Assembly: GCF_023556335.1 (NCBI RefSeq)
Contig: NZ_JAIKTS010000001.1
Coordinates: 1,612,001 to 1,676,000 of the forward strand
Origin: Stenotrophomonas mori
GTDB lineage: Bacteria > Pseudomonadota > Gammaproteobacteria > Xanthomonadales > Xanthomonadaceae
Direction of reading: 5' to 3'
Length of the DNA stretch: 64,000 nucleotides
Shown here: in pieces, positions 13,813 to 27,010 of the stretch
Layout of the letters: every line of letters starts with the position of its first letter
Numbering within the stretch: the stretch's first letter is position 1
Translations under genes and position numbers: made by a program
Notes under the pieces: model-generated
Databases searched by the model: none
Told to the model about the DNA's origin: nothing
What the model saw: the letters and a program-made list of their open reading frames with translations, nothing else

Positions 13813-16800
13813 CACTTATCCTCCTCATTGACATTATTCTCATGCTGATCAACAACAGCATTCGCCGCCTTTGAAACAGCAGCACTTTTCAGCATGCTAT
13901 TTACTCTTATAACAAGGCCACCAGCCGTCTTGATACTTGGAAAGAATCCAACTGGCACTCCTGACCACATCAGCATTTGCTGAGTATACATACCTCCAAC
14001 CGCACCAGTAGTCGCCGAAATCCCGAGTCTTGCCCAAGAGAAATTATCTCCATAGGCTTCAAGAAAACTTCCTCCCTCCCATGTTTCGGAGGTGGCTTTC
14101 CCTGCCACGGTGCCAGCATAAATTGAGGAACTAATGCTGGCCCCTTTTGCTCCAGCTGCAGCCCACTCCGGGAGCATCGGATAAAAAGCCACTCCCCCCG
14201 CAGCCAAAATACCTGCCACTGCACTGGCTGCTTGTAATTTAGCCACTCCCCATTGCGAGGCCGAAGCATCAGCAAAGGCATTATTTGCCGGGGCCAAAAC
14301 CATGTGCCAGTCATCTTTGGTGCCCGCCGTTGCGGCAAGCGTATTGAATACATCAATGAACTCCTGAGTACTACGTCCCAACTCGTTGTCAAACATCGAT
14401 ACATTTCGATGATCACCGTCGAATGCCGCAAGGTTCCCATAGACATCCTGATTATTCAGGAGGAATTCGATTGCAGCCTCATTGTCGTAGCTACCCAAAT
14501 GCGCCAGCTTGTCTTGGATTCCTTGATCCACATAGGCAGCACCTTCAACCAACAAAATCCGGTAAGCCTCTTGCTCGGAGATACCCTGCTGCTCCGCAAA
14601 CTCGCTCGCATGCTCACGAATCCACTTCACCGCATCAGGATGCAGCATTCGGTTGTTGGCATCTTCATTGAAAGCCATCGAAGCCCCTGAACCGCCACCC
14701 ACCGCCGCGCCCAGACCTGCTGCCAGCCCCGCACCCACCGCTTCCTTAACACCATCCGGCAGGTGGCTCGTCAGCTCCGTTAGGTAAGGCGCTGCGGCCG
14801 CTGCAGAGCCTGAGCCCAGTGCCCCCTCAAGGCCACCGCCTAGTGCGCCCATCACAGTGTGGGCCGCCACGCGATAGGCACCACCCTCATCCCATTTGGC
14901 AGCTTCCTCCTCATTACCCTGCAAGCGAAGCTCCAGAGCTTTTTTGCTTGCAAAATCCCCCACCGCCTTGCTCGCCTGCTGCCCGAACACGGCCGTGATC
15001 TGCGCCTGTGCCTCTACCTGCTGTTGCAGTTGCTGCCCATCCCATGCTTTGCTCAGGCCATCGGCGTCATCACCGCTGATCACCCCCCGGTTCAGCCCGG
15101 CTAGCACTTCCTCGGCGGTTTGCCCGGTTCTTTCCTGCTGACCGGCTTGGTCGGTAATGACCAGCGATCCGCCACTGATACCACTGTGCGTGGTGGAACT
15201 GTCGCTGCCGCTCTTGCTGCCATAACCGGCCGCCGCGCCCTGCGCCCCGGTGTTGAAGTTCTGCCAGGACCAGTCGCTACCGTTGTTCGTGGTGCTGGGT
15301 GAGCCGGTATCACCGCCCTTACTCCCCCCGGCGCTGTATCCACCGGACAGGCTCACGCTCTTGGCGCTGTAGTCGCTGTGGTTCTCGATATCCGAATAGG
15401 TCAGCGTGCCGGTCTGCAGCCGATTCATCCCGGTATCCACCGCTTCCTGCGTACTGGCGATGACCGCCCCCTTCAGGTCGGTGTTGCCTTCCACGCGGAT
15501 ATCAAAGCCGCCATCGCCGGCAAAGATGCCGCTCTGCTCTCCTACGCTGGCGTAATCGCCACTGACCTTGCTGCTGCTGTAGCTGGCACTGCCACTGAAA
15601 CCCGCACCAACCGTCACGCTGCCGCCAGCGCTCTGGCTCTTGCTGTCGTAGGTACTGGTGTCCTGCAGGCTCTCGATATTCAGGTCGCCGCCGATGTCGG
15701 CAACCACCCGCTCGGCGGAAAGCTGTGCACCCTTGATCGTGGTGTCGCCCCCACTGATGACGGTAGCGGTGTTGCCGGCGCTGACATGGGTGTTGCGCTG
15801 GCTGACGTCTTCGCCATCGGCATTGCCACGGGCAGCGCTTGCACTGGCAGTAATACCGAAGGACGTGCCACCGCTGCCGATGGTGGCTGCCACGCCGATG
15901 GCCGCACTGCTGCTCTTGCTGCTGCTGTGCTGCTCGGCTGTGTCCTGTGCCGATTCAAGGGTGATGGCATTGTCGGCCAGCAGCAGCAGATCGTTGCCTG
16001 CACTGATGTCACTGCCGCGCACCACGATGTTGCTGTCCTGCCCGCCGCCGGTGGCGATCAGGGTGACGTCCCCACCGGCCTGCAGTGTGGAGCCCTTTGT
16101 CATGCTGCTGCTCTGCTTGCTCTGGTTCTCGCTCTTGCTGCCGCCAATGGTGGCCGAGACGCTTACGTTGGCGCTCTTGGCCATGTCGCCCGCATTGCCG
16201 CTGGCCAGTCCCTGGCCGAGTTCGCTCAATGCACCGGCCGAGTTGTAGGCGTTCAGGGCGGCAGCGCCGGCGGCCAAGGCCTGCATGCGGCCATCTCCAC
16301 CTGATTGCTTCGATGCCTTGTTCAGGTCGTCCGCCGTCTGCAGCAGGCTCAGCACCGGGGCACTCACGGCAACGGTCAACCCACCCTGCTTGAACCGGGT
16401 CTGCTGTCCGGCCGTGCTGGTGTCGTGCACTTCGGTGATCGCGATTGACTTGGCCTTGGCGGTGATGTTGCCTTCCAAGGCAACGACATCACTGCCGGCG
16501 ATGGACAGGGCATTACCGGCCACCAGCGTCACGTCGCCCTCCAGACTGCCCACGGTACTGCCGCTGTGAGTGACGCCGGTGACATCGGCCTCGGTGTCGG
16601 TCTGCTGCTTACCGATGGTGAAGCCGACACCCCCGCTGCCAAACAACCCCGACTTCTTCACCGTCTTGTCGTGCACTTCGCTGTAGGTGTTCTCAGCCGT
16701 GGTCAGCGTCAGATCGCGCCCGGCCGCCAGTAGCACATCACCGGTCCCGGCGATCTGCGCGGCCTGCGCGATGAGGTCGCGGCCGGCAGCCACCTGCACG

Positions 16801-19800
16801 CTCTCACCGCTGAGGGTGCTGCCCACCGCCAGGCTTTCGTGCCACTCGTCGTGGGTGGTGGTGGTCTTGCGCTTGAGGAAGCCCTTCTTGGTGCGCTGCT
16901 CGTCGATGCTCAGGTCGTGCTGTTCCTGCGCACTCAGCAGGCTGACGTCGCGACCGGCGGCCAGCGCGATGCCGCCTTCCTCGCTGTACACCCCGGCCGC
17001 GGTGAGCGTGGCATCGCGGCCCGCCGCCAGAGCAATGTCGCCACCGGCCTGCAGGGTGCTGCCACGGACGGTCTCGTCGGTGGCGGAACTGCTCGTCGAC
17101 CAGCGCTTGCCCGCTTCACCCTGTTCCACCGTGGAGGTGTCGACAACCACCGTGCTGGTGATGTCGCGTCCGGCCTGGATCACCAGTGCGTCACCCGCCG
17201 CCACGCCGGCGGCGGCCAGGTTCACGTCGTTGCCGGCATGGAGGAGCACACTGCCGCCTCCCTGGACGGCGCTGGCGACGTGTCCCACCTGTTCACTGCG
17301 CCGGTAATTGCGCTCGTCGCCGCTGACCGACTGGCCGCTGCGCACAGTCAGCGTCTCCAGGTTCAGGTCGCCACCGGCCGCGAGTGCGGTCAGGCCATCG
17401 CCCGCATTGCGCACCTGGGCTCCCAGCAGGGTCACATCACCGCCGGCGGACACCCTCAGTCCACCATCGCTCCCTCCTCCGGTGACATACAAGCCCGCCA
17501 CGCGTTCCACCACGGTGGCATCCAGCCCCGCTCCCTGATGGGTCCGCTGGGTGGAGGCAACCGTGATATCCCCGCCCGCCACCACGTCCAGCGCCTCACC
17601 GGCCCGGACCTGGCTGCCGGTGATGTCGATGTCCTGCAGCGCCTTGAGGCCTACTGTCCGCCCTTCGATGCGGGCACCCGCCTGGTTGCGGATGTTCTCC
17701 GCCTCGATCCTCACCTGCTGGCGGCCGGCTATGTTCCCTTCGTTGACCATGTCGCCACTCAGACGGAGATCGACATTGGTCCCCGCCAGCAACGCGCCGC
17801 TGTCGTTCAGATCGCCCGGGCGCACGCGCAGATAGACCTGCGGCACCAGCGCCGTGGTGGTGCTGCCATCGGCCAGGGTGATGGTCTGTTCGACCAGCCA
17901 CACGATGTCGCTGGTCAGCTGCGCCATCTGCTCCGCACTCAGGGCGACGCCGGGGCGCAGACCATACGCCTGCGCGAAGGTGGCACCGGCTTCCAGCAGT
18001 GCCCGGTACTGGTCTTCGTCGTTGGCATGGCCCTCGAGGAAGCGGCGCCCCGTGAGCTCGCCGATCTGCTCGCGCACCAGCTTCTGCTCATAGAAACCAT
18101 CGCCAAGACGCTTGTGCGTGTTGGCCGGGTCCAGACCCATTTTCGACAGCAGGTAATCGGAATCGAGCCAGTTCCGGTAGTCGGCAAAGCGCGGGTCGGT
18201 CTCCACCAGCGGACCATTGCCGTTGACGGCCACGGTGAACAGGCTGTTGCCGGGGGCGTGGGTATCCACCGCTCCCATGGCGATGCCATCGACCGATGTG
18301 CCATCGGCCCGGGCGGCCCCGTCGGCAGCCTGGCGACCGGGGCCGGTGGCACCAGCCCCCCCGTTTCCGGCGACCGCTGCCGGAAGATCGCTGGCAACCG
18401 CATCGGCCAAACGTCCACCGACCCGTGCCGGCCCCTGTATCGCCGGCCCGGAAGTGTCCAGCTCGCTTCCTTCCGCATGCGTTCCCAGGCCCGCCAGTGC
18501 CGCACCGGTGCGGACATTCGGCGCGTCGCGTCCCTTGTCCAGGTTGCTCAGGTCACCGACGTCCACCGTCAAGGTGCCGCCAGCGACAATGCTGCCACCG
18601 ACCTTGCCGATTTCCTCGGAGATCGAAGGCCTGCTCCAATGGCGGGTCGACCCGTTGTAGCCGTAACTCACGTTGTCGAAACTGTGGGTCCGGTAGAGCG
18701 TCAAACCGAGGTTCTCGACGTGGCTCTGCGCGCCGTGGCCGAAGAGGTCCAGATCGCCGCCCGCAACGACCTGACCATAATGGTTGACCAGCTCGTCCAC
18801 GGTCAGGCTCATCTTCCCGCCGGTCCGGATCACCGCGTCGGCACCGATGCCCGGGACCAGCACATCGTCGGTCACCGTCCCGCTGGCGACGCGGTACTTC
18901 TCGTTGTTCTCGAGTCCGGAACCACCGATTCCTTGGGGATGGATCAGGATCCGCCCGGGATCGTTGTACGCGTGCGGGGCCCATATCTGCACGCAGTTGG
19001 TCGTGCAGGTTCCATAGGCGCTGGAGTACGTCAGGGTGTCGTCGACATAGTGGAATGCCGGCGACCCCGGCTCTATGCCGGTCAGCTCTAGGAACGGGTC
19101 GTCCGCGCCGATCGCCACCTGGTCCGGATTGGCCTGGCCATTCTGTCGTCCGAAATAGTAGAGGGTGATGGTCCCGTCCTGTGGATACAGGCGGGAACGC
19201 TCACCGCTGGCGGCATGCAATCCGCCGCGGCCGAAAAAGTAGGCCGTGGTCTGCGGAGTCAGGCGGACAACCGCCTTGCGCACGTGGTAGCCGTCGGGCG
19301 TGATGTACGGGGTGTCCTCCAGAATGTCGGCAGGGTCGAGGTAATAGACCTCGTAGGCCTGGTAGTTGCTGGTGCTGCGGATGTCGTAGGTGTCGTTCCT
19401 GCCATTGTTGTGCCACGCAGGCTGGTCCAGACGCACCGGGGCCTTGATGGTGGTGGTCTGGGTCACCTCCACGTTTTCGCGTACGTTGCTCAGCACGCCG
19501 GCATCGATCGTCAGTGCGTCGGCGATATCGATCACCGAACCGATGTTGTCCACCCGTTCGGCGCTACCGACGGCCCTGAGCGAGCCGTCCAGCGCACCGC
19601 CGATGGCGGCAGCGCCGCCGCTGTAGATCAGCCCCTCGCCCGTGTTGGCAAGCACGCGGGCCCCGAGGTCCAGCTGCTCGCGGGCGGCAATCACGGCAGA
19701 GACGGTACTGCCATCGATGGTTTCCGCACGGTTGTGCAGTGTATCGGCGGCAAGAGCGACATGATCGCCATAGATACGGCCGGTGCCGAGGTTGTCGAGC

Positions 19801-22800
19801 GTTCTGGTATCGACATGGACGGTACCCGCATCGATCAGGCCACGGTTCACCACGCTGTGCGCGGCGTCCAGAAACGCCCTGTCCGCGGCGCTGATCTCGC
19901 CGTCGACAGCATTGTCGATGCTGTCGGCACTGAGCGCGAGGCTCCCGCCCTGGAGGCGACCGCGATTGACCAGCCTGCCGGCCGTGGTCAATGCCACCGT
20001 GCCACTCGCGCTCACCTCTCCGCTGTTGGTGAAGTCCTGCTGCAACGAGACGGTCAGGTCACCCCGCGAAAGCAAGGCTCCGTCCCCTCCGAGCACACGC
20101 GCCACCAGCGTCTGGTCGCCACCGGAAACCAGGGTGCCCCCGGTGTTCGTGATCGCATCGGCGCCGATGTCCAGCTGCCCGCGCGAGGACACCTGGCCGC
20201 CACCGTTGTCCAGCAGTCCCTGGACCTCGATGCGCGCCTGCGAATCGGCGATCAGCTGGCCATTGCGATTGTCCAGTCGATCCGCGACCACCTGCAGGCT
20301 GTCAGCCTGCAGCCCCAAGGGCCGGCCGGTTGTGGCGGCCAACGTATCGCGGTTGTCCACGGTCGCCGCGCTCACCGTCAATGCCTCCGCGGCCGCGATC
20401 AGGCCACCGCGGTTGCGCAGGTCGCCCCCAATCACCAGGTCGGCACCGCCCCCGGCCTGCACGGTGCCTCCGGCGTTGGACAACGACGTCGCCCACACCT
20501 CCAGGTCCCTGCCGCTGGAAAGCAGGCCGGCGGCAGTGTTGTCGAGCTCGCCGACGGCGAGCTGCGCATCCGCCTGCGCGGACACCACGCCGCCACGGTT
20601 GTCCAGGGTGCCTCCGCGAAGATCCAGGAGGCCCCCGCTCACGATCCCGCCAGCGTCGCCGGACTGCCGGTTGGCAATCGTCTTCCCGGACGCATCCAGG
20701 GACAGGTCACCCGCCGACTGGAGCAGGCCGGCGATGTTCTGCAGGGCTCCGCTATGGATGTCCAGTGCGCCTGCACTGCTGGCAAGCAGGCCGCGGGTGT
20801 TGTCCAGGGCCCGACCGCGGGTATCCACCTGGACCGCGGCTCCCACAATCGTGCCGCCGGTATTGTCCAGGCCGTCAGCCTGCAGCGTGAGTCCCTCCCC
20901 TGCCTGCAGGGTGCCGCCGGTGTTGTCGACGGCGTCTTCCACCTGCACATCGAGTACGGTGCCCGCCCCGAGGGTGCCGTCGTGGTTGTCCAGTGCGCCC
21001 GCACCGACCTCCAGGTCGCCCGCGCTGGCCAGGATCCCCTGTCCGCTGTTGTCCAGGCGCCCTTCGACGGTCAGGCGCAACCCCCAAGCACCGGCGGCCT
21101 GCACCGTGCCGCCCCGGTTGGACAGGCTGCCTGCGTCGATCCGTGCATCGCCCGAAAAAAGGACCGCTCCGCCCTCGTTGTCGATCTGACCGGCGACCGT
21201 CAGCGCACTGTGTCCCTGCGCCGCCGATTGCAGGAGGCCCTGCCGGTTGTCCCAGTTGCCCGCATGAAGGTCGATCACGCCGTTGCTGGCGATCGTCCCC
21301 TCCCGGTTGTCCAGTTTTCCCAGCACATGCAGGGCCAAGGCACCGTCGCCGGTCGCGACCAGCTGCCCGCCCGCGGTCGTCAGGTCGCCGGCTTCAACGG
21401 CCAGGTGCCTGGCCGAGGTGGTGCCATCACGCAGATCGAGGGTATCGCCACTGAGCAGCAGTGTGCCGTTGCCGAGCAAGGTGCCTCCGGCGCCCTGCAA
21501 CGTCGCCGCATCGATTCTCAGCTCACCCTCACCTGCATGCTGCACTGTTCCGCCGGCGTTGCCGAACGTGCCGGCGTGGATCGAAAGATCACCGTTGCCT
21601 GCCAGGGTTCCCCCGCTCCCATTGTCGAACAGGCCCGTCACGGTCAACGAAGAGGCTTGCTCGCCGGTAGCGATGATGCGTCCTCCGGCGTTGTCCAGAC
21701 TCGCCGTGTCGATCGTCAGCTGCACCGCACTGAGCTGCGCCTGGCGGTGCGCCACGTCGGAGGCATGCAGTACCAGTGCACCTGCACTGGACAGGGTGCC
21801 GTGATTGCCGAGCAACGCTCCGGTGGCAATCCTCAGTTCGTCCCCGGCGTGCGCGACCGTACCGCGCTCGTTGGACAGGCGGGCCGCCTGGATATCGAGC
21901 ACACGGGCATTTGTCTCCACGGTCCCGCCGGTATTGTCGAGCAGCCCCGCGATGTCGATACGGGTATCGCCCTGGCCCGACGCGACGATCCCGCCGGCAC
22001 GGTTAGACAGTGCGCCCGCACTGAGCTCCAGCGCACCGTTGCCTGCGATCAGGCCCTCCTCGTTGTCCAGCGCATCACGGATCCGCAACCGGAGCCGCTC
22101 CTCCGATGTGGCGACAAGGATGCCTTCGGCCGTGGTCAGCGCATCGGCCTTCATCTCGATACGGGCGGCCTGGGTCGTGCCTCCCCGCAAGTCGATGGTG
22201 CCGCCTTCAAGCTGCAGCTCGCCGTTGCCCAGCACCGTGCCTCCGGCTCCGTCCAGCGTCCGCGCTGCAATCGAGAGCAGGCCGGTGCCGGCATGCGCGA
22301 CGCTGCCCCCACGGTTGTCCAGTGCTGTCGCGGCCAGCGACAAGTCACCGGCGGAAACGATCTCGCCCCCGTGGTTGTCCAGCGTCGCGGTGGCCGCGAC
22401 TGTCGATGCGCCCAGCGCAGAGGTGGATATCCTTCCCTCATGGTTGTCGATGTCCTGTGCCTGGATGGCCAGGACACCGTTGCTGCCGACCACGCCGCCA
22501 CGGTTGTCCAGCGTGCCAAGGGCGGTGAGCTGAAGTGCCTCTCCACCACTGGCGATCAGCTGGCCACCTGCCGTGGTCAGGTCTCCGGTGGCGATGTTGA
22601 TGCGCTGTGCCGATGTGGTCGCACCACGCAGGTCGGTGGTGCTCCCGGTGATCGTCAGCGTTCCGTTGCTCAGCAGACTCCCCTCCCGCCCCAGCAGCGT
22701 GAACGCGGCAATCGACAGCAGACCATCGCCCGCCTGCTGCACGGCACCGCCGGCATTGCCGAAGAGATGGGCGGAAAGGGCAAGGTCGCCATTGCCTGCA

Positions 22801-24890
22801 ATAAGACCGCCGGCACTGTTGTCCAGGGCATCGCGGACGGTGATGGCACTGGATCCGCTGCCGGTGGCCAGTACACTGCCGCCGCGGTTGTCGAACGTCC
22901 GTGCCTCCAGCTGCAGATGCTCGGCACTCAGGTCGGCGCCACGGTGATCCACCTGCCCGGCAGTCAGGTGCAGAGCGCCGGCTGTCGCGACCCTCCCTTG
23001 CCGGCCATCCAGTTGATCGACCTTCAGGGTGAGCCCCTGCCGGCCGGAGTGCCGCAGCTCGCCGCCACCGTTGTCCAGGCGGTCGGCCTGGATGTCCAGC
23101 GACACGGCGTTGCTGGCGATCATCCCTCCATGGTTGTCCAGAAGACCCGCGACCCTCAGCGCCGTCGCCTCTTCCCCAGCATGCGAGATCCGGCCATCGC
23201 GGTTGTCCAGCCGATCGACCCGGACCTCCAGGTGATCGGCGACCTCCAACCGTCCTCCCCGGTTGTCCAGCCTCTCTGCGTCCAGTGCCAGCGTGCGCTG
23301 CACCGCCAGGCTTCCGGCCTGGTTGTCCACGCCGTCGCCTTCCACGTGCAGATCACGTACGACGGCATTTCCGTCGCTGTTGTCCAGTCCATGGCTGGTG
23401 GCGTCGATATCGCCACCGGCCACCAGCCGCCCGGCGCTGTTGTCCAACACGCCGTGGATGGCAATGCGTCCGGCCGCCAACAGGCCATTGCCCGGGGTAT
23501 CGCCCCCGCCCGCGCCTCCCCCCGTCCCCGGCTCCCCGCCACCGCTGCCGCCACCTGGCGATGTCGCCCCGCCCTCCCCGGGGCCCGGCTCTCCCTCACC
23601 TTGCTGCGCGAGGGTCCCGATGCGCCCCTGGTCGCGATTGCGCAGATGCGCCGCCTGCAGATACAGATCCTGCGCGCCGACCTGCTCGATGGCTCCCCCG
23701 TGGTTGCGCAGCGAAGCCGCCTGCAGGTCCAGGCGCAGGGCATTGAGCGTGCCGCCGCTGTTGTCCAGGTCGGCGGCCGTGTCCAGGCGCGCTTCGCGCG
23801 CCGCGCTGATCGTGCCGCTGTTGGCGATCCCGCCCCGCGCCGCCACCCGCGCATCCTGCTGGGAGTGCAGCGCGCCGGTGTTCTCGAGGCGGCCGTCCAC
23901 CGTGACCACCAGCTCGCCGGCCTGCGCGCCGATGCTGCCGGCGTTGCGTACCCCCACACCATGTTCGTTGCCGACCAGCCAGATCCGGTTGGCGTACATG
24001 CCGCCCAGCGCGCCCACGTCCAGCGCGAGCGCCGGCGCGGCATCGCCACCGCCATGGGCGGTGACCCGGCCATGGTCGGCGCTGACCGTGTTGCGGCCCA
24101 GGCTGGCCTGCAGGCGGTCCGCCCAGAGGCCGGCGTTGATGTCCAGCGCGCGGGTGATGATGTCGGTGTAGTCGACCCGGCTGGCGTCCAGCCCGGCGCC
24201 GCCGATGCCGATCCTGCCGCCATCGACGCGGTAGCCGTCGAGCACCCCTGCGGTGACGATCGGGGTACCGGTGGTCAGGGTCACCCGGCTGGCGTTGAGG
24301 AAGCCGCCGCCGTCGACCTGGATGCCCGACGGGTTGGCGATCACCACCTGGGCGCGGTCACCGGCCACTTCCACGTATCCGCGCAGCTGGCTCGGGTCGG
24401 CGCTGTTGACCTCGTTGAGGATGATCCGCGCGGTGCCGCGCGCCAGGTACGGGTTGCCCTGCACCCAGCCGCCCAGCTGGGTCTGCACGTTGTTGCGGGC
24501 ATTGTTGAGGATGACGCCGTCGCTGCCGACGTCGAAGTGCCGGTAGCTGTTGCGCGAGACTCCGGCCGCGCTCGGCGTGGTGATGTTGACCTGCGGGGTG
24601 CCGTTGGCCGAGGTGACCACGGTCGGGCGCTGCGCCGGCGGCGCGCTGCGGTCGCCGACGATGCGCCCGGGCACCGCGGCCGTGCGGGCCTGCGGCGGTG
24701 CCGCCGCCAGCGGCGCGGCCAGCCCGACCCAGCCCAGCGCCAGCCACAGCGCGAAACTCACCGGCCGCAGCAGCGCGGTGGACACCCCCGTGCCGCTGTC
24801 CGCGCCGCCATGCGCCGCCTTCACCAGTTCCGATGCCACCTGCCAGACGCCGAGGATGCGGTTGAAGACCAGACGGTAGATACGATTCAT
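13812..24890 (-). CDS. cdiA: CdiA/FhaB-type two-partner secreted contact-dependent toxin
   Basis: This 3,692-residue exoprotein starts at ATG 24890 with AAGGAAG upstream. Residues 1-25 form an extended signal peptide region ([20 protein letters not shown]), followed by a hydrophobic core ending near residue 64. The TPS secretion domain covers about 90-290 ([17 protein letters not shown] at 186-190). FHA-1 beta-helix repeats with LDNRGG/LDNTGG signatures follow to about 1800, interrupted by a Gly/Pro-rich linker at about 428-468. A Tyr-rich segment at about 1817-2010 lies where receptor-binding domains occur. The [11 protein letters not shown] region (about 2225) precedes FHA-2 repeats. The pretoxin junction is [10 protein letters not shown] (about 3410) rather than VENN. 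The last 280 residues are the toxin, with hydrophobic stretches. It should be exported by CdiB and act on neighbouring cells. Confidence 0.93.
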   Translation of the reverse strand: MNRIYRLVFNRILGVWQVASELVKAAHGGADSGTGVSTALLRPVSFALWLALGWVGLAAPLAAAPPQARTAAVPGRIVGDRSAPPAQRPTVVTSANGTPQVNITTPSAAGVSRNSYRHFDVGSDGVILNNARNNVQTQLGGWVQGNPYLARGTARIILNEVNSADPSQLRGYVEVAGDRAQVVIANPSGIQVDGGGFLNASRVTLTTGTPIVTAGVLDGYRVDGGRIGIGGAGLDASRVDYTDIITRALDINAGLWADRLQASLGRNTVSADHGRVTAHGGGDAAPALALDVGALGGMYANRIWLVGNEHGVGVRNAGSIGAQAGELVVTVDGRLENTGALHSQQDARVAARGGIANSGTISAAREARLDTAADLDNSGGTLNALRLDLQAASLRNHGGAIEQVGAQDLYLQAAHLRNRDQGRIGTLAQQGEGEPGPGEGGATSPGGGSGGGEPGTGGGAGGGDTPGNGLLAAGRIAIHGVLDNSAGRLVAGGDIDATSHGLDNSDGNAVVRDLHVEGDGVDNQAGSLAVQRTLALDAERLDNRGGRLEVADHLEVRVDRLDNRDGRISHAGEEATALRVAGLLDNHGGMIASNAVSLDIQADRLDNGGGELRHSGRQGLTLKVDQLDGRQGRVATAGALHLTAGQVDHRGADLSAEHLQLEARTFDNRGGSVLATGSGSSAITVRDALDNSAGGLIAGNGDLALSAHLFGNAGGAVQQAGDGLLSIAAFTLLGREGSLLSNGTLTITGSTTDLRGATTSAQRINIATGDLTTAGGQLIASGGEALQLTALGTLDNRGGVVGSNGVLAIQAQDIDNHEGRISTSALGASTVAATATLDNHGGEIVSAGDLSLAATALDNRGGSVAHAGTGLLSIAARTLDGAGGTVLGNGELQLEGGTIDLRGGTTQAARIEMKADALTTAEGILVATSEERLRLRIRDALDNEEGLIAGNGALELSAGALSNRAGGIVASGQGDTRIDIAGLLDNTGGTVETNARVLDIQAARLSNERGTVAHAGDELRIATGALLGNHGTLSSAGALVLHASDVAHRQAQLSAVQLTIDTASLDNAGGRIIATGEQASSLTVTGLFDNGSGGTLAGNGDLSIHAGTFGNAGGTVQHAGEGELRIDAATLQGAGGTLLGNGTLLLSGDTLDLRDGTTSARHLAVEAGDLTTAGGQLVATGDGALALHVLGKLDNREGTIASNGVIDLHAGNWDNRQGLLQSAAQGHSALTVAGQIDNEGGAVLFSGDARIDAGSLSNRGGTVQAAGAWGLRLTVEGRLDNSGQGILASAGDLEVGAGALDNHDGTLGAGTVLDVQVEDAVDNTGGTLQAGEGLTLQADGLDNTGGTIVGAAVQVDTRGRALDNTRGLLASSAGALDIHSGALQNIAGLLQSAGDLSLDASGKTIANRQSGDAGGIVSGGLLDLRGGTLDNRGGVVSAQADAQLAVGELDNTAAGLLSSGRDLEVWATSLSNAGGTVQAGGGADLVIGGDLRNRGGLIAAAEALTVSAATVDNRDTLAATTGRPLGLQADSLQVVADRLDNRNGQLIADSQARIEVQGLLDNGGGQVSSRGQLDIGADAITNTGGTLVSGGDQTLVARVLGGDGALLSRGDLTVSLQQDFTNSGEVSASGTVALTTAGRLVNRGRLQGGSLALSADSIDNAVDGEISAADRAFLDAAHSVVNRGLIDAGTVHVDTRTLDNLGTGRIYGDHVALAADTLHNRAETIDGSTVSAVIAAREQLDLGARVLANTGEGLIYSGGAAAIGGALDGSLRAVGSAERVDNIGSVIDIADALTIDAGVLSNVRENVEVTQTTTIKAPVRLDQPAWHNNGRNDTYDIRSTSNYQAYEVYYLDPADILEDTPYITPDGYHVRKAVVRLTPQTTAYFFGRGGLHAASGERSRLYPQDGTITLYYFGRQNGQANPDQVAIGADDPFLELTGIEPGSPAFHYVDDTLTYSSAYGTCTTNCVQIWAPHAYNDPGRILIHPQGIGGSGLENNEKYRVASGTVTDDVLVPGIGADAVIRTGGKMSLTVDELVNHYGQVVAGGDLDLFGHGAQSHVENLGLTLYRTHSFDNVSYGYNGSTRHWSRPSISEEIGKVGGSIVAGGTLTVDVGDLSNLDKGRDAPNVRTGAALAGLGTHAEGSELDTSGPAIQGPARVGGRLADAVASDLPAAVAGNGGAGATGPGRQAADGAARADGTSVDGIAMGAVDTHAPGNSLFTVAVNGNGPLVETDPRFADYRNWLDSDYLLSKMGLDPANTHKRLGDGFYEQKLVREQIGELTGRRFLEGHANDEDQYRALLEAGATFAQAYGLRPGVALSAEQMAQLTSDIVWLVEQTITLADGSTTTALVPQVYLRVRPGDLNDSGALLAGTNVDLRLSGDMVNEGNIAGRQQVRIEAENIRNQAGARIEGRTVGLKALQDIDITGSQVRAGEALDVVAGGDITVASTQRTHQGAGLDATVVERVAGLYVTGGGSDGGLRVSAGGDVTLLGAQVRNAGDGLTALAAGGDLNLETLTVRSGQSVSGDERNYRRSEQVGHVASAVQGGGSVLLHAGNDVNLAAAGVAAGDALVIQAGRDITSTVVVDTSTVEQGEAGKRWSTSSSATDETVRGSTLQAGGDIALAAGRDATLTAAGVYSEEGGIALAAGRDVSLLSAQEQHDLSIDEQRTKKGFLKRKTTTTHDEWHESLAVGSTLSGESVQVAAGRDLIAQAAQIAGTGDVLLAAGRDLTLTTAENTYSEVHDKTVKKSGLFGSGGVGFTIGKQQTDTEADVTGVTHSGSTVGSLEGDVTLVAGNALSIAGSDVVALEGNITAKAKSIAITEVHDTSTAGQQTRFKQGGLTVAVSAPVLSLLQTADDLNKASKQSGGDGRMQALAAGAAALNAYNSAGALSELGQGLASGNAGDMAKSANVSVSATIGGSKSENQSKQSSSMTKGSTLQAGGDVTLIATGGGQDSNIVVRGSDISAGNDLLLLADNAITLESAQDTAEQHSSSKSSSAAIGVAATIGSGGTSFGITASASAARGNADGEDVSQRNTHVSAGNTATVISGGDTTIKGAQLSAERVVADIGGDLNIESLQDTSTYDSKSQSAGGSVTVGAGFSGSASYSSSKVSGDYASVGEQSGIFAGDGGFDIRVEGNTDLKGAVIASTQEAVDTGMNRLQTGTLTYSDIENHSDYSAKSVSLSGGYSAGGSKGGDTGSPSTTNNGSDWSWQNFNTGAQGAAAGYGSKSGSDSSTTHSGISGGSLVITDQAGQQERTGQTAEEVLAGLNRGVISGDDADGLSKAWDGQQLQQQVEAQAQITAVFGQQASKAVGDFASKKALELRLQGNEEEAAKWDEGGAYRVAAHTVMGALGGGLEGALGSGSAAAAAPYLTELTSHLPDGVKEAVGAGLAAGLGAAVGGGSGASMAFNEDANNRMLHPDAVKWIREHASEFAEQQGISEQEAYRILLVEGAAYVDQGIQDKLAHLGSYDNEAAIEFLLNNQDVYGNLAAFDGDHRNVSMFDNELGRSTQEFIDVFNTLAATAGTKDDWHMVLAPANNAFADASASQWGVAKLQAASAVAGILAAGGVAFYPMLPEWAAAGAKGASISSSIYAGTVAGKATSETWEGGSFLEAYGDNFSWARLGISATTGAVGGMYTQQMLMWSGVPVGFFPSIKTAGGLVIRVNSMLKSAAVSKAANAVVDQHENNVNEEDK
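16798..16985. repeat. cdiA segment shared with module 3 (partner 9311-9498)
   Basis: This is the copy inside full-length cdiA, encoding roughly residues 2636-2698. See 9311-9498 for the alignment. It lies upstream of all toxin-specific sequence, so exchange here would replace the whole C-terminal third of CdiA together with its immunity gene. Confidence 0.85.
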
Positions 24891-24997
24891 GGCATTGCTT
24901 CCTTTCTATCCTTGTAAGGGTGTCGGCGCCGCGCGTTCCGCCGCCGGCGCCTGCACGTTTGCGTCGCGGCCGCTTCGGCCGCCGCGACCGGCACCGC

Positions 24998-26716
24998 TCA
25001 GAACGAGGCGCCGAGGCTGAAACCGAACGTCGTGTACGCCGTGGGAAATCCGACCGGCTTGTGCACCGGGCTGCCCACGAACACGTCCCAGTGCGCATGC
25101 GGCGTCCCGCCGCGCAGGCCCAGCGCCACGCCGGCCAGGGCATTGCCCATCTGCCATTGCGTGGCCGGCCCGCCCACATGGCCGTAGTCCGCCCCGACAT
25201 ACGCTTCCTGGCCACCGCCCAGGGCGACGCCCAGCTCGTTGCGCAGCAGCCAGCCGCGTTCGCCGGTCAGCGTCAGTTCGCCATCGAAACCGCGCACGCT
25301 GTAACGGCCACCGATGGAGAAGCGGTCCTGCGGCACCAGCAGCGAGCGGTTCCACTGCGCGCGCCAGCTGGCGCTGTAGCGCAGGCTCTGCCGGCCCAGC
25401 CGGAACGGCACCGTCAGCTGTGCGTCCGCGGTGAAGATCCGCCCCAGCGCGGTGCCTTCGTCGAACGCCTCCTCCGGGGCCGGCAGCGCACCGAAGGCGC
25501 GGGTGCCGCGGCGGTAGGCGACGCTGGCATCCAGGGTGCTGTCGCCGATGAAGTGCTTGTGCGTCAGGCCCAGCTCCCAGCCGGCCATGCGCCGCCGCTG
25601 CACCTCGATCTCGGTGTCGTCGATGAAGTTGTCCGAGTCGCGGTACCAGCCCCGCGCATGGGCGCTGGTCTTGGCGCTGGCATTGCGCAGCAGCATGCGC
25701 CCCAGGCGCACCTCGGCGTTGCGGCTGGCGCCGCTGTAGACATAGGTTTCGTAGGCGCCGGCGACGGACTGCCGGTAGTCGTAGTCGCTGGCGTTGACGC
25801 CCAGCAGCCAGTAGCCGAGCGGTACGCTGTAGTGCGCCGACCAGCTCTCGGTCTGGCGGCCGCTGCCGTTGAACACCGACCGTCCGCCGTTGACGTAGAA
25901 CAGGTCGTTCAGCCGCAGCGGGTTGTCCAGCGAGACCGTCGCACCGGCCTGCAGCTTGCCGGTGGCGGTGCTGCCCGAGTCGTCCAGGGTCAGGTTGACC
26001 CGCAGCCTCGAACGCTGCGCCCAGCTGACCAGCAGGTCGCTCTCGCCCGGCTGCGCCGCCTCGCCCGACTCCGGCACCGCGATCTGGATGTCGACCGTGG
26101 CCGTCGGTACGCGCTGGAGGTTCTCCAGCCCCTGCTCGATGTCGCGCAGGTTGAGCAGCGTGCCCGGCGAGGCCGGCAGGGCGTTCCACAGCGCCGGCGC
26201 GGCGTCCGGACGCTCGGCGAAGCGCAGTGCATGGATCCGCCCCGGCACCACCGTCAGCGTCAAGGTGCCCGTGGTCAGGTCCTGCGGGGCGGCAAGGATC
26301 CGCGTGGTGACGTAGCCGCGGGCGATGAGCGCGTTCTGCACGCGCTTCATCACCGTGTCCACGCCGGCGGTGCCCAGGCACCGGCCGATGGCCGGGTCGC
26401 CGGCCGGGTTGGCCGCCTTGAGCGCCCAGTCGAAACGTCCGGCCAGCGCTCCCTCAAGGAGGATGCGCTGGACCGGGAAACACGGCTGCTCATCCTGCGG
26501 CAGGCGGCCGCTGTCGGTGGGGGCGTCGCGCTCGAGCCGGACATCGGGCCGGCTCTCCTGCTGTTCGCGCAGCGCGCGCTCACGCTCCTGCTGCCTGAGC
26601 AGCTCCTGCGTCCCCCGTTCCGCCGGCACCTGTGCCATCGCCGGCAACAATGGCGCCAGCGCGCCACAGACCACTACCGCAAGCCGCAGATGCGGCCGCG
26701 CCCCCTGATTTCCCAC
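24998..26716 (-). CDS. cdiB: CdiB/FhaC/ShlB-type outer membrane transporter
   Basis: This Omp85-superfamily TpsB protein would export CdiA through the outer membrane. The start GTG 26716 is preferred because AAGGAG lies just upstream; GTG 26734 is in frame but overlaps that site. A signal peptide ([19 protein letters not shown]) is followed by a charged segment ([17 protein letters not shown]) and POTRA domains ([15 protein letters not shown]). The C-terminal 16-strand barrel carries the FhaC-type motif [15 protein letters not shown] and ends in aromatic FGFSLGASF. It is about 572 residues, normal for the family. cdiA follows after 107 bases containing a GC-rich hairpin around 24962-24986, so the two are probably one operon. 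Confidence 0.93.
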   Translation of the reverse strand: MGNQGARPHLRLAVVVCGALAPLLPAMAQVPAERGTQELLRQQERERALREQQESRPDVRLERDAPTDSGRLPQDEQPCFPVQRILLEGALAGRFDWALKAANPAGDPAIGRCLGTAGVDTVMKRVQNALIARGYVTTRILAAPQDLTTGTLTLTVVPGRIHALRFAERPDAAPALWNALPASPGTLLNLRDIEQGLENLQRVPTATVDIQIAVPESGEAAQPGESDLLVSWAQRSRLRVNLTLDDSGSTATGKLQAGATVSLDNPLRLNDLFYVNGGRSVFNGSGRQTESWSAHYSVPLGYWLLGVNASDYDYRQSVAGAYETYVYSGASRNAEVRLGRMLLRNASAKTSAHARGWYRDSDNFIDDTEIEVQRRRMAGWELGLTHKHFIGDSTLDASVAYRRGTRAFGALPAPEEAFDEGTALGRIFTADAQLTVPFRLGRQSLRYSASWRAQWNRSLLVPQDRFSIGGRYSVRGFDGELTLTGERGWLLRNELGVALGGGQEAYVGADYGHVGGPATQWQMGNALAGVALGLRGGTPHAHWDVFVGSPVHKPVGFPTAYTTFGFSLGASF

Positions 26717-26961
26717 ACCTTCTCCTTGTGTCACCGTGCATCCGGCCGGACGTGCTCGACGTCGCCGCCGGCATCAGGCCCGGTTCCACCGGGCCTGCCG
26801 AAAGCCACTTCCAATCCTGCGGATTCTCGAATATCCGTCCGCCCCCCGCAACCGGCGGCCCCCGGCCGCAACGGAATCCCCGGCCCCGGCCCCGGCCGCC
26901 GACCTCCGCGCATGCTGCGGCCCAGGGCCGGATTGGCGACCGTTGCAGAGGAGACCATCTA

Positions 26962-26967
26962 TATAAT
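26962..26967 (+). promoter_or_regulatory. Probable -10 box for tdh
   Basis: TATAAT lies 44 bases before the tdh start in the divergent cdiB-tdh interval. No good -35 at 16-18 bases was found. Confidence 0.5.
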
Positions 26968-27010
26968 CGACGTTCTTTCCCACTGCGGTTTCCCGGCGAT
27001 GACACAGACG

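Noticed and set aside
20000-23900. Regularly spaced GTTGTCCAG-type repeats suggesting a CRISPR array
   Set aside because: They encode LDN(R/T)GG beta-helix repeats in frame within cdiA. Unit length varies, spacers are not unique in the CRISPR sense and no cas genes are present.
19215-24917. A 1,900-codon open frame on the plus strand opposite cdiA
   Set aside because: It mirrors the GC-rich, repetitive cdiA coding strand and has no recognisable protein pattern or start signal. The minus strand shows clear TPS and filament domains.
24962-24986. Hairpin between cdiB and cdiA as a terminator
   Set aside because: The stem has a mismatch, lacks a T run and lies inside an expected operon; too weak to call.
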